This document shows positions 1 through 9,355 of a stretch of DNA of 64,000 nucleotides, in pieces (the first letter of the stretch is position 1; each line of letters opens with the position of its first letter). Both the position numbers and the translations under genes were made by a program. A model generated the notes under the pieces. That model made no database searches, was not told the DNA's origin, and worked only from the letters and a program-made list of their open reading frames with translations. The DNA lies in the NCBI GenBank assembly GCA_016946835.1, contig JACVTC010000075.1:1-64000 (forward strand), read 5' to 3'. The stretch is from Neocallimastix lanati (nom. inval.). Taxonomy: Eukaryota > Neocallimastigomycota > Neocallimastigomycetes > Neocallimastigales > Neocallimastigaceae.

Positions 1-312
1 TTTTTAAATTTTTAATAAATTCATTTTTAGAAAAAAAAATATTATAAAAATTTTTCTAAAATATTTGTAGTACTTAAAAAAAATAAAAATAGCCTTGTCA
101 AATTAATAATGAAATAAAAAAAAATAAAAATAACAAATTCAACACAAAAAAAAAAATAATAATAAATATATATCTATTTAAATATAATAATTCATAGTCG
201 ATTTTTAAAATGATAAAAAATTTACTCTAGGTACGATTTAAAATATTAACAAGAAATATTATTATTTTTTTTATAGGTAAAAATTATATTTTTATATTGA
301 GTATAAAAAACT
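1..312. other. AT-rich sequence upstream of first gene
   Basis: No gene is visible. The stretch is almost pure A/T with runs of A and T. A T-run ending in TTATAGG lies at about 261-277, some 36 bases before the first ATG; a similar string precedes the gene at 9947. It could be a promoter element or simply a fungal-type 3' splice site look-alike. Confidence 0.5.
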
Positions 313-2523
313 ATGAATGTTATAAATCTTATCCGTAGTATTTTAGTAAATTATCATTCTGTTCCTCTACAATTGGAAATACATATAAATGGTAAAATTT
401 ATTCTTTTTTCGAGGGTATAAATATCATTGATTGTAATCAGTTATCAAAAGATAGATATATCGTTAAATGTAACGATAATAAAGATACAGATATTAGTAA
501 TATTGATTATCAACACAAAATAATGTTTATGTTAATTGATAGATTAGAAAGTATTGTTAACAATAAACATATAAAATATAAATATTACTTGAATGATACA
601 ACTAAAACTTTGTTTTATGTCTCTATTGATATTCCAATTCAACGCTTTAAAATAGTTTATGAGGAGTTGATAAAATTAGATTTATCAGAAACTGCACAAT
701 ATATTATTTGTAATATAGAAGGTATAACTTACTTACACTATTATAATGATTATTTCAATAAAACATATCTTTATGAACAAGTACTAATGAATGATGATAA
801 TTCAATTTCAAAAAGTATTGAAAGTAATGAAAATTATATCCTTATAAAATTATGCCATGATAATATATTGATCACTGAAAGTAAAATAACTTTTACCGTA
901 AAAGAGTCGTATGATATCGTTTTGAAGATCTTACCTTCCTTTAATATTTCTCCTGATGATGTTTTTATTGAATGTGATCCCTTAAAAGTAACGTTTAACT
1001 ACCCTATCAGTATAAATTTTCAATTATTTGATATGATGCTTCTCAAATACAATCTATTCTTCAATATATATACGAATGAAAGTATTAATGTAATGTCTTT
1101 AGCAGAAAAGGTAATTTATACTCTTGATATATATAAAACATCTTTCGTTATGAATTTATATAATAAATGGAAAACTTTTAATGAAACTATCCAATTTCAA
1201 GAGGTACAATGGTATATGTATTCAACGATCAAAATAATAGTCAAATATTTATATTTTCTTTATATCGATTTTCACAATGAGGTCGTGATCGGAAGCGATC
1301 TCCACTTTAACATTCCAATAAAGATAAATTATAATAAATTATTTGGTAATTATTATACTCGATATTTCAACAATAAAGACAAAGTTTTACCGGTTATTGC
1401 TGACAAAGAGTACTGCGATAGAAATAGCATACGATATGTCCAGTGGAAAGAGAATTATTATATGGCTCCTTTAAATTCTGGATATACTATTAATCTAACT
1501 ACAAATAAAAGTTTTAATAAAGAAGGGAAAGTACCCAAATGTGTTAAAGTAATTCGAAATGCTAGCAATAAAAAGAACGTAGAATATTCTAACCTTTCTT
1601 CTCATCTTGATGAAAATAGTAAAGGTATCTTGCCTCCAACATTATTTGTGCCATATGGATTTGAACTATCAATATTATATAGAGTCCATTTTGATATTGT
1701 TGACTCGCTAATTGAATTCAAAAGGTGTCCTAAATGTCATTCCTATATTGGAATTCCCTCGAAAGAGAATTTTATAAATTCAGTGAAGAGTAAGATTAAT
1801 AATTCAAAATATTTTGAAAATGAAAACATAGACGCCAAAAAAATAAATATTTTAGCCTTTTCCGTTGATAATAATTCAGAGGTTTATCCTTATGCCGTTG
1901 CTAATTATTTGTATAATTATAATTCTTCTTTTTCTTTCCTTGTCATCATGCTCAATACTACTAAATTATATACAGTATCAAATTACAGATATGAATTTAT
2001 TATCTCCTCATCTTCTAATTTATTTTGTAAGGACGATCCTTTAGTGAAAGCAATCTTTTCCTTATATACTAAAAATAATATATCAATTATCGATAATAAC
2101 GATTTACAAAATTGTGTTAAACAATTCGTACAGGAAGATGACCACGTTATTCTTATCGCTGAGGAACGCATAGAAAAAACAAATTGCTATTTGTGGTATT
2201 CGTTTTATTCAAATATAATTCCTGAAGTATCTATCATCTCTTCAAGTCAATTGGAATCCTTATTACCAGAATTATCTGATTTGTATGACCATGTTAAAGA
2301 TATAAGTGCATATCATTACTATAGTATATCAAAAGATAATGAAGAAAACAATAATATAATTGTATATGGTGTATGGTCAAATAATAAATATTATCCATGC
2401 AAAGCAAAATTTATTCCTTTTAAACCTGGGATGAAAAATAAACCTTATTTATTATTAAATAGAAATATTGATGGTTCAATAATTATACCAAATAAAAATA
2501 ATTCTGACTATATGATATATTAA
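313..2523 (+). CDS. Unrecognised 736-aa protein of the virus-like block
   Basis: Intact 736-residue ORF starting at ATG 313. I do not recognise the family. It has no signal peptide or membrane segment, and lacks the poly-Asn tracts seen in its neighbours. One C-X2-C pair (RCPKCHSYIG, about residues 473-482) follows a conserved-looking ILPPTLFVPYGFEL stretch (about 442-455); no second Cys pair is near, so a complete zinc ribbon is not evident. It lacks the NADFDGD active-site motif of RPB1, so it is not the missing N-terminal half of the RNA polymerase subunit encoded next door. It runs in the same direction as the RPB1 C-terminal gene, 440 bases upstream of it. A large transcription-factor-like role would suit the context, but that is only inference. 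Base composition resembles the neighbouring virus-like genes. Confidence 0.75.
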   Translation: MNVINLIRSILVNYHSVPLQLEIHINGKIYSFFEGINIIDCNQLSKDRYIVKCNDNKDTDISNIDYQHKIMFMLIDRLESIVNNKHIKYKYYLNDTTKTLFYVSIDIPIQRFKIVYEELIKLDLSETAQYIICNIEGITYLHYYNDYFNKTYLYEQVLMNDDNSISKSIESNENYILIKLCHDNILITESKITFTVKESYDIVLKILPSFNISPDDVFIECDPLKVTFNYPISINFQLFDMMLLKYNLFFNIYTNESINVMSLAEKVIYTLDIYKTSFVMNLYNKWKTFNETIQFQEVQWYMYSTIKIIVKYLYFLYIDFHNEVVIGSDLHFNIPIKINYNKLFGNYYTRYFNNKDKVLPVIADKEYCDRNSIRYVQWKENYYMAPLNSGYTINLTTNKSFNKEGKVPKCVKVIRNASNKKNVEYSNLSSHLDENSKGILPPTLFVPYGFELSILYRVHFDIVDSLIEFKRCPKCHSYIGIPSKENFINSVKSKINNSKYFENENIDAKKINILAFSVDNNSEVYPYAVANYLYNYNSSFSFLVIMLNTTKLYTVSNYRYEFIISSSSNLFCKDDPLVKAIFSLYTKNNISIIDNNDLQNCVKQFVQEDDHVILIAEERIEKTNCYLWYSFYSNIIPEVSIISSSQLESLLPELSDLYDHVKDISAYHYYSISKDNEENNNIIVYGVWSNNKYYPCKAKFIPFKPGMKNKPYLLLNRNIDGSIIIPNKNNSDYMIY

Positions 2524-2962
2524 GTTTCGTTTTTGTTCAGAAACATACTCATTATTTATAGATTATTATTGTTTAAATTTATATATTTATATATAATTTA
2601 TATATATATTTTTTATTATTTATATATTTAAAAATTATGTTTTATATATTGATTTTTTATTATTTATATATTTAAAAATTTATGGTGTATATATATATAT
2701 ATTTAGTTTATATTTTTTAAAACAAAAAAAAAAAAATATCTCATCAAATCAACTAATTTTATTGATTTCTTTAATCCATGTAATGAATTAAATTTATTTA
2801 TTGTTTTCTTTATTTTAATTTTAACATAATAATTTAATTATATACAAAAAAAAATTTATTATATAGATGTAAAAATTTTATTTACATTTATATTTCTTAA
2901 ATAAAATGATAATAATATATTCGTTTTCATAAACCAAAATTAATAAAATTATTTAAAAATAA
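2524..2962. other. AT-rich intergenic spacer
   Basis: 440 bases of A/T-rich DNA between two plus-strand genes. It contains a direct repeat of a TTTTTTATTATTTATATATTTAAAAAT string (near 2610-2640 and 2652-2682). The bases before ATG 2963 are TTAAAAATAA. No gene is seen. Confidence 0.6.
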
Positions 2963-4465
2963 ATGACTAAAGAATATTTTTCTGAATCAGACATTAATTA
3001 TATTTGTAATGAAATATCTAATCCATTTTCTAATGAGATTATTCATTTTCAAGTATACATTAAAAATTTACTTCAAAAAATTAGAAAATTTCTTGAACAA
3101 AAAAGGAAATCGCCAAATTTTAAACCCGATGAATTTGTTAAAATAGTTATAAATCATATTAATTCACATAAAGTGGCAGCAAATACTCATGTTGGAATTC
3201 TAGCGGCTCAGTCAATTGGAGAACCGGTCACTCAATCAGCTTTGAGTTATTTTCATAAACTTGCAGGCGATGATACGATTAATGGTTTGAAAGAGTTATA
3301 TAATATAACTCATAATAAAACAGAGTTAAGTGTAGTTGAATTTTATTTAAAACCAGACGATTATGATGAAGATTCAAAAGAAAGAATTTTAAATAGTTTT
3401 AAATATATAAATTTAAAAGATATTGTATTAGATGTGGTTTATAACGGTTTTAATTTACGTTTTTATCTTTATTCCCATAGTGTTTTTGCCCATAGACTTC
3501 ATCCTCTCATCATACACCAAACTATCAAGCAATATTTAAAAGTTTCTAAAAACATTCTTGGAAAGTGGGATTCTTCATTTAATCTTGAGAATCTTTATAT
3601 TGAATTTAAAAGCCCAGCTTCAAAAATATTAGACTGGTTAGATAGTAATGGTGTAGAATATGTTGTTGAAGAAGATATATTATGTGTTTATAAAGTAAAA
3701 GAAAATTATCCTAATAACGTAATAAACTTGGAAAGTGATGATGACTGCAATGATAAATATGTTTTAAGTGATAACGAACAGAATAAAAATGAATGGCAAT
3801 ATGAAGAAAATTTTCATACCCAAAATAAAAATGATGAAGAACGTCATATCGAAATTAAAAATGAATCAAATATTACTAACGATAGCTTATTAGATTATTT
3901 TAAAATAAATAATTTAAAGTTTGAAGAAAAAGAAAATTACTATATACTTGATAGTAATTATGTTAAAATAAAAGATGAAAAAATTATCAAATTACTAAGT
4001 GATATTTCTTTAACAGGAACTAAAGGAGTAAAAACTGTCTCTTCTAAAATGCTTGGAGAAGAAGAATTTTACGTGGAAGTCGTCGGAAGAAATCTTGACC
4101 CTCTTTTCGAAAATCAATATATTGATCTTGATCGTTCTCGTTATACCGTTTATGGTACTTCAAAATATGTTGATCATAACACTCGAAAACAAAATATTCT
4201 AGAGCAATTAAAACGAATTACTAATATCGATAAATCGTACTACAATAATCAACATATTGAATTACTTACTAACTTCATGTGTCGGAATAATACCATCGTA
4301 CCAATGTCACGTTTCGGAATGAAAAATGATGATTACTCATTTATTTCAAAATTGTCCTTTGAAGATCCTTATAGCGTTTTAGAAAATATTTTATACGGCG
4401 TTAAAGATAGTTTATCTTCCGTATCAGCAAAAATTATTACTGGAATATACAATGATAAAATTTAA
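2963..4465 (+). CDS. DNA-directed RNA polymerase largest subunit, C-terminal part (RPB1/A''-like)
   Basis: 500-residue stand-alone protein matching the C-terminal portion of the largest RNA polymerase subunit. Residues about 70-103 carry the signature near the trigger loop (THVGILAAQSIGEPVTQSAL, then YFHKLAG). The C-terminal conserved block is present too: HIELLTNFMCRNN, SRFGM, KLSFEDP and the closing SAKIITGI (about residues 430-495). An acidic, Asn-rich linker sits near 255-310. Cellular RPB1 is about 1,400-1,900 residues, so this is only the last third; it begins about 70 residues before the signature, close to where archaeal A'' begins. The N-terminal part (A', with NADFDGD) is not in the window and may lie upstream of base 1. 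It would pair with the RPB2-like subunit encoded at 13.7-17.2 kb. It could instead be a truncated remnant, but the ATG start and intact frame argue for a split subunit. Confidence 0.88.
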   Translation: MTKEYFSESDINYICNEISNPFSNEIIHFQVYIKNLLQKIRKFLEQKRKSPNFKPDEFVKIVINHINSHKVAANTHVGILAAQSIGEPVTQSALSYFHKLAGDDTINGLKELYNITHNKTELSVVEFYLKPDDYDEDSKERILNSFKYINLKDIVLDVVYNGFNLRFYLYSHSVFAHRLHPLIIHQTIKQYLKVSKNILGKWDSSFNLENLYIEFKSPASKILDWLDSNGVEYVVEEDILCVYKVKENYPNNVINLESDDDCNDKYVLSDNEQNKNEWQYEENFHTQNKNDEERHIEIKNESNITNDSLLDYFKINNLKFEEKENYYILDSNYVKIKDEKIIKLLSDISLTGTKGVKTVSSKMLGEEEFYVEVVGRNLDPLFENQYIDLDRSRYTVYGTSKYVDHNTRKQNILEQLKRITNIDKSYYNNQHIELLTNFMCRNNTIVPMSRFGMKNDDYSFISKLSFEDPYSVLENILYGVKDSLSSVSAKIITGIYNDKI

Positions 4466-5126
4466 ATAATTATTCCTTATAAAGGATATTATTATAATAT
4501 TACTATTAACAAATGTTATTTTCAAAAAAATGAATAATTTATAATGTTAACATTTTTATATTAATATCTATATATTTAATTTTAAAATTATATATATTTT
4601 ATTTTTTTAAAAAATATATATACAAATATATGTACTACTTTACATATATTATTTAATATTATGATATATAAATTTTAGTTACATTATATATATAAAAATT
4701 TAAAATATATTTTTAAAAAAATATACTAAATTAAAACAAGAAATATTAATTAGAGTAGATTAAATACATTAATATATATTGTGTAAATTAAAGTAATAAT
4801 AATAAACTATAATAAAAATTTAATAATAATAGAACTAATGAAATTACAAAAATATAATAGTGCTGACAATGTCCTTTTTTTTTTTTTTAAAAACATTTTA
4901 TGTAAAATATAAAATTTGTACTATATGAAAAAATAAAATTAAATAACAGTAATATAAATAAATTCATGAAAAGTAAAACATTATACTTGTACTTTTTATT
5001 TTAATTTTTATTATACACTTTGCTTTTATCTTATTTTATACAATTAATTGTAATTATCATTAAAAGTTTTATAAAAAATAACTCAGTATGAATAAAAATT
5101 TTATTCTTATATTTATATTAAAATTT
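4466..5126. other. Convergent intergenic region
   Basis: 660 bases between the convergent ends of the RPB1-like (+) and DNA polymerase (-) genes. It is A/T-rich with TATATA-type self-complementary stretches that could fold and help end both transcripts. No ORF or RNA gene is seen. Confidence 0.5.
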
Positions 5127-7226
5127 TTAAAGTAGTTCGCTGATCTCTTCACTGTAAGATTTTAATAAATTTATTAAACCTTTTCTTACATAATGATTAT
5201 AATAGTAATTATAATCTAACTTTGGTACAATAATATTTTTATCTTTAAGACTTTTTTCCTTTAAGTTATTATACAAATCTAAAGACATAATTTTATCACC
5301 AAATAAATTCGAATCTTTACTAAAAGAAAAATTGGTGGTTTTTATAATAACATAGTTAATTTTTTCACCTACTTTATAATCAAGATTATACCTTTTATGA
5401 TTATTTATAAATAATAATACGTAATAGGATTTATTCTTATATTTTGGTCCAATGGATAAACGCATAATCAATTTTTCAAAAGGAACTTCACCAGCTAGTA
5501 ATTCTTTTTTCATTTTAATGACTTTTTCTTTTATTAATTTTTTCGGATACTTATAAAGAATCATATATAAAAATATTTTGTAATAATCACGAATAAAAAT
5601 ACACGTATTCTTTTTAATCAGATCTATACCCTTTATGTATAAAGTCGGTTTATCCTTATCAGCTAAAATTCCAGAGTATTTCTTTTTCGAAATAATAAGC
5701 ATTCGGGAAAAGGTATTTTCATATTTTAGATGCATCCCTTCTGGTAGTAGATTTGTCACGATATTGGATACCTCTTTGCACTCTTTAACAAATTTATCAG
5801 TATCAAAATGATCCAAATTATTATTTTGAACATTTTCATTATCATTAATTATGTTGTTGTTGTTATTGTTGCTATTGTTATTGTTGTTATTGTTATTGTT
5901 GCTATTGTTATTGTTGTTGTTGTTATTGTTGCTATTGTTATTGTTGTTGTTGTTATTGTTGTTGTTGTTTTCGTTGTTATTGATTTTATTGCTATTTTTA
6001 TTTTGGCTATAATACATTTCAAAAAAACTTTTCTTCTCTTTTTTATATTCGATTAGGCAGGAATCCGTATCCCCATAGATGACATGAAATTTTGTTTTTT
6101 CTTGAATAATATTTATGGCTTTATTTAAGTAATTTCTTCCCATTCCGGTGGTACATTCTGCGCCAGGTAAAAATCTTAAGAATTTCAATGAGCTAGATCC
6201 AAGACATCCATAAATTGAGTTTGCTTGAATTTTCAATGCATATTGCCGCTTGTCGTAAATAATATAATCCGCACCAGAGGATTCCTTCATTAAATTTTTA
6301 TATCGTACACGTTCTGATAAAAGCACTTTCATCATCTGTGGTAGAATACCAATATGATTCTTAGTGTAATAATATACTTTATCACCAATATCAATTCGGT
6401 GATACGAATCTTTGGGATATTTATCAATCGTTGAACTATCTAATAATGTGGTGTAGCATATATTGTGAGTGATGATGACACTAGGATATAAACTTGTAAA
6501 ATCTAGCATAGTGCAATAATCATACACACCTGGTTTGGGTTCAATTACCGTTGCTCCTTTATACCCTTGAATATTGGATTGATCTAAATCAATACATATA
6601 TTATTGTCGTAAGAATATTTGTAAAGCAAATTGGAAAATTTTTTACTCTGGCCCGTTTTATAGACTTCGTCAATACGGATTCTTGATATTTTTGCTACTT
6701 CTAAAAGTTGAATCCACTGATGAGAAACATTAAATATATTCAATGTCAATATCGAATCCATAACACAGTATTTTGCCACTTTATGTAACGATTCTTCCGT
6801 ATTCTCATAGATTAAATAAAACATTTCTTTATAGGGCAAATCTATTTTATGTTTATTTAATAATTGCTCCGAAACATAATTTAAATTTGAGGATGGCAAA
6901 TTTAAGGATTTAGCATACTTATATATATCAACGGCTATACGACCCGGAATATATAATTCCACTTCATCGCCCATTAAATTATTGAATTGGGAAGGTTTAT
7001 TTAAAATTCGACTAGCAGAGAATGGTGTCTCTTTCGTATCAATGCTCAAATACATGCCAGCTCTTTGTGCTAAATACTTATAATCAAATCCAAAAGTGTT
7101 AAATCCAATAATAATATCGGGATCAAATTTTCTTATTTGCTTAAAAAATTCACACAAAAGTTCATATTCCGTAGATACATAGATCATTTCATATTCAAAT
7201 TGATTCATCATTATTTTTACTTTCAT
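5127..7226 (-). CDS. Family B DNA polymerase, C-terminal part (exo II to thumb)
   Basis: 699-residue ORF with the polymerase core of a family B DNA polymerase. Exo II (IIIGFNTFGFDY, about residues 38-50) and Exo III (YCVMDSILTL, about 152-161) are present. So are motif A (DFTSLYPSVI, about 240), motif B (KIQANSIYGCLGS, about 332), motif C (YGDTDSCL, about 382) and a KKKYSG/KGIDLIKKNT block in the thumb (about 520-550). The catalytic Asp residues of motifs A and C are intact. No protein-priming insertions are evident, which favours an NCLDV or delta-like enzyme over a phi29-like or killer-plasmid polymerase. A poly-Asn/Ser tract is inserted just after motif C (residues ~410-462). The first Met is not the true start: Exo I and the N-terminal domain lie in the ORF at 7326-8729, in another frame, so two frame changes separate the halves. 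Whether the enzyme is functional depends on whether those breaks are real. Confidence 0.93.
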   Translation of the reverse strand: MKVKIMMNQFEYEMIYVSTEYELLCEFFKQIRKFDPDIIIGFNTFGFDYKYLAQRAGMYLSIDTKETPFSASRILNKPSQFNNLMGDEVELYIPGRIAVDIYKYAKSLNLPSSNLNYVSEQLLNKHKIDLPYKEMFYLIYENTEESLHKVAKYCVMDSILTLNIFNVSHQWIQLLEVAKISRIRIDEVYKTGQSKKFSNLLYKYSYDNNICIDLDQSNIQGYKGATVIEPKPGVYDYCTMLDFTSLYPSVIITHNICYTTLLDSSTIDKYPKDSYHRIDIGDKVYYYTKNHIGILPQMMKVLLSERVRYKNLMKESSGADYIIYDKRQYALKIQANSIYGCLGSSSLKFLRFLPGAECTTGMGRNYLNKAINIIQEKTKFHVIYGDTDSCLIEYKKEKKSFFEMYYSQNKNSNKINNNENNNNNNNNNNNNSNNNNNNNNNSNNNNNNNNNSNNNNNNIINDNENVQNNNLDHFDTDKFVKECKEVSNIVTNLLPEGMHLKYENTFSRMLIISKKKYSGILADKDKPTLYIKGIDLIKKNTCIFIRDYYKIFLYMILYKYPKKLIKEKVIKMKKELLAGEVPFEKLIMRLSIGPKYKNKSYYVLLFINNHKRYNLDYKVGEKINYVIIKTTNFSFSKDSNLFGDKIMSLDLYNNLKEKSLKDKNIIVPKLDYNYYYNHYVRKGLINLLKSYSEEISELL
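5847..5990 (-). repeat. Coding trinucleotide repeat (poly-Asn) in DNA polymerase
   Basis: On the plus strand this reads as (GTT/ATT)n with periodic GCT, giving runs of about nine Asn broken by single Ser on the minus strand. The Ser-spaced blocks repeat about every 30 bases, so it is a minisatellite of a trinucleotide repeat. It lies between polymerase motif C and the thumb. Confidence 0.9.
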
Positions 7227-7325
7227 CGAAATCTTTATTATTTTTATTCTTTTTATTATCTTCTATTCGTTTTATGAAATCTTCTATTTTCTCAAAGTTT
7301 TCATATTGATTTTTAACTTTCTTGT

Positions 7326-8729
7326 TCATAGGAAGATCCGTGTCTTTCTCATTTTATTTAAAATATTTTTAAACTTATCAATTCTACTATGACCATCATC
7401 ACTATAATTTGCATTTAAAATATTACTTAACCTATTAAATCGATTAACAATCCCTTCATCATAACTTCTTTTCTTTATTAAAATATTTTTGAATTTGTTA
7501 AATCTTTCATTTACCTCTGAATTATATGTATTATTAGATTGATTAGGATTACAAATATTTTTATTGGTTTGAATAATTAAATTCTTATTTCTAAAATTTA
7601 AAGTTTCATCACTACTCTTTAACTTGCGAATTATTCTATCCAATTTTTCGTGATTTTCTTTAAATTTTTTAGCAACTTTTTCTAAATCATGATTTCTAAT
7701 ATTATTTTCAATAATCTCTGGAACATCGTTTTCAACATTATTTTTATCCTTATTTTCAGCATTATCTTCAACATTATCCTCTACAAGCTTTTCTTCATTA
7801 TTTTTAACATTGCTTTCAGCATTACTTTCAACATTACATTCAACTTTACTTTCTATATTATTTTCAACATCAATTTCAACATTATCTTCAGTGTTCTCTT
7901 CAACCTTATCTTTTACGCTATCTTCAACCTTATTAGCTATATTATTTTTGTTTTCTTTGTTAAATTTTTGGGCTTCATATTTTTTCATATCAATTTTAAA
8001 GATACTTTGCTCGATACATGCAGCTTTAAACGATTGAAGATCCAAAAAAGGAAAAAAATTTGCATCAATTTCTTCAAATTCATTTTTATTGATGACATTA
8101 ATATCATCATCAAATTTAACGCATATGGCAATACATTTTTTTTCGTTTTCATGATTAAATACAAGGCTAATAGTTGATATATAATCTTCAAATATATATC
8201 GATTAGGAAATGATTCGAAATCATGAGACATACATTCAATATCAAAAGATAAAATAGAAGGAGATGGATAGCTATTAATTTCAACAGATTTTATATTTTT
8301 ATATTGAACGATATACTCTTCATCAAAGGTAGTATACTTCTCTTTGGAATTTAACTCCCAGTGCTCCATTTCTATCCATCCTATTGTATTTAAATTACAT
8401 TCAGCCAGAAACGCTGAAATTATATCCACATTTAATATTGACGAATAATAAGAAGAATATTCGGAATAATTAGGGAACATGACTTTAAAGATAATTTTAT
8501 TACCTTCTAAATAATGTCTTAAAAGTTTTCTTGAAAGTACTTCTTTATTGTTTCTTGAATTGCCATTGAATTTGAAATCACGATATTGTGAAAATTTGTA
8601 TAAAGGATAATTATCTATAATAATTGATACTTTGTCATTTCTAATATTACTATATCCAAATCCTATAATAACTGGGGAATTGTTTTTTATTAGCAATTCC
8701 CAATTATAAATGAATATTATTTTATTCAT
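7326..8729 (-). CDS. Family B DNA polymerase, N-terminal part (Exo I) with low-complexity insert
   Basis: 467-residue ORF starting at ATG 8729. It carries the N-terminal domain and Exo I (PSILSFDIECMS, about residues 154-165), with the catalytic Asp and Glu of the 3'-5' exonuclease. After about residue 255 it becomes low complexity: a long Val/Glu/Asn repeat (about 257-346), then Lys/Asn/Arg-rich sequence. Family B polymerases normally place Exo II about 100 residues after Exo I. Here Exo II is found only in the ORF at 5127-7226, so the exonuclease domain holds an insertion of roughly 300 residues. This ORF ends at a stop (7326) inside that insertion; reading continues in a second and then a third frame across 7226-7330. 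An unspliced intron, true inactivation, assembly indels or two separate polypeptides are the alternatives. Confidence 0.85.
   Translation of the reverse strand: MNKIIFIYNWELLIKNNSPVIIGFGYSNIRNDKVSIIIDNYPLYKFSQYRDFKFNGNSRNNKEVLSRKLLRHYLEGNKIIFKVMFPNYSEYSSYYSSILNVDIISAFLAECNLNTIGWIEMEHWELNSKEKYTTFDEEYIVQYKNIKSVEINSYPSPSILSFDIECMSHDFESFPNRYIFEDYISTISLVFNHENEKKCIAICVKFDDDINVINKNEFEEIDANFFPFLDLQSFKAACIEQSIFKIDMKKYEAQKFNKENKNNIANKVEDSVKDKVEENTEDNVEIDVENNIESKVECNVESNAESNVKNNEEKLVEDNVEDNAENKDKNNVENDVPEIIENNIRNHDLEKVAKKFKENHEKLDRIIRKLKSSDETLNFRNKNLIIQTNKNICNPNQSNNTYNSEVNERFNKFKNILIKKRSYDEGIVNRFNRLSNILNANYSDDGHSRIDKFKNILNKMRKTRIFL
7724..7930 (-). repeat. 12-bp minisatellite in polymerase exonuclease insert
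   Basis: Degenerate tandem repeat of a 12-base unit, plus-strand ACATTACTTTCA, encoding E-S-N-V-like tetrapeptides on the minus strand. Roughly 15 imperfect units are visible. It explains the acidic low-complexity insert between Exo I and Exo II. Confidence 0.85.
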
Positions 8730-8899
8730 TTGTTTTTTATTTTAAAAATATTAAAAAATTATACATATATATGTTAGAGTTAAATATTTTCTTATATTAA
8801 CTACTAATACCAATCTATATAGATAATATAGATTTATAATTTTTTTTGAATTTTAAATATTCTTTGAAAAAGCAGAGATAATTATTATCTCTTTATTTT

Positions 8900-9355
8900 T
8901 TATCGTTCTGTATCAAAATCAATAATGAAATTATCGTATACAATTATATTATAAGTAATGTTATAGCGTTGTACATCCATATAATAATCTTCATAATTAT
9001 TATTATATTCTTTAATAAAATCTTTTAATAAATTTTTAACTATTTCTACCTGTTTTTCATTTGATACAAAGTTTTCTGAAAAATTTTGGAAATAATATTT
9101 TCTAATTATGAAGATCATATATAACATAGGTATATTTAATTTGGTAAATCTTTTTTCGATTATCTCATTAAACTTCCTATTGAATATATGAAGATTTAAA
9201 AATTCAATAAAATCGGATATAAATACAGTATTACTAAACGTTCCTGTAACACTATTACTTAAATTATGTTTTATTTTTTGAATTAATGTTTGCTGAGAAT
9301 TATAACTCTTTCCTTTTACTTGGTTTATTATATTCTTATTTTTATCTTTAAACAT
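8900..9355 (-). CDS. Unrecognised 151-aa protein
   Basis: Intact 151-residue ORF, ATG at 9355, on the same strand as and 170 bases upstream of the DNA polymerase gene. No family is recognised. It is rich in Lys, Asn, Ile and Phe, with helical-looking segments (FISDFIEFLNLHIFNRKF, about 45-62, and EKQVEIVKNLLKDFIKEY, about 98-115). No signal peptide, membrane segment or cysteine motif. Position and composition place it in the virus-like block; it may share a divergent control region with the gene at 9947. Confidence 0.6.
   Translation of the reverse strand: MFKDKNKNIINQVKGKSYNSQQTLIQKIKHNLSNSVTGTFSNTVFISDFIEFLNLHIFNRKFNEIIEKRFTKLNIPMLYMIFIIRKYYFQNFSENFVSNEKQVEIVKNLLKDFIKEYNNNYEDYYMDVQRYNITYNIIVYDNFIIDFDTER

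Noticed and set aside
261-280. TTATAGG box before ATG 313 and ATG 9947 as a viral promoter
   Set aside because: Only two of the block's genes show it, at different distances, and it also looks like a 3' splice site.
313-2523. This ORF as the missing RPB1 N-terminal half
   Set aside because: No NADFDGD metal-binding motif or other RPB1 N-terminal signature.
5808-6056. Plus-strand Val/Ile-rich ORF opposite the DNA polymerase
   Set aside because: It is the antisense reading of the poly-Asn tract.
7689-8284. Several ORFs opposite or overlapping the polymerase N-terminal gene
   Set aside because: Shadows created by the 12-bp repeat, hydrophobic low complexity without family features.
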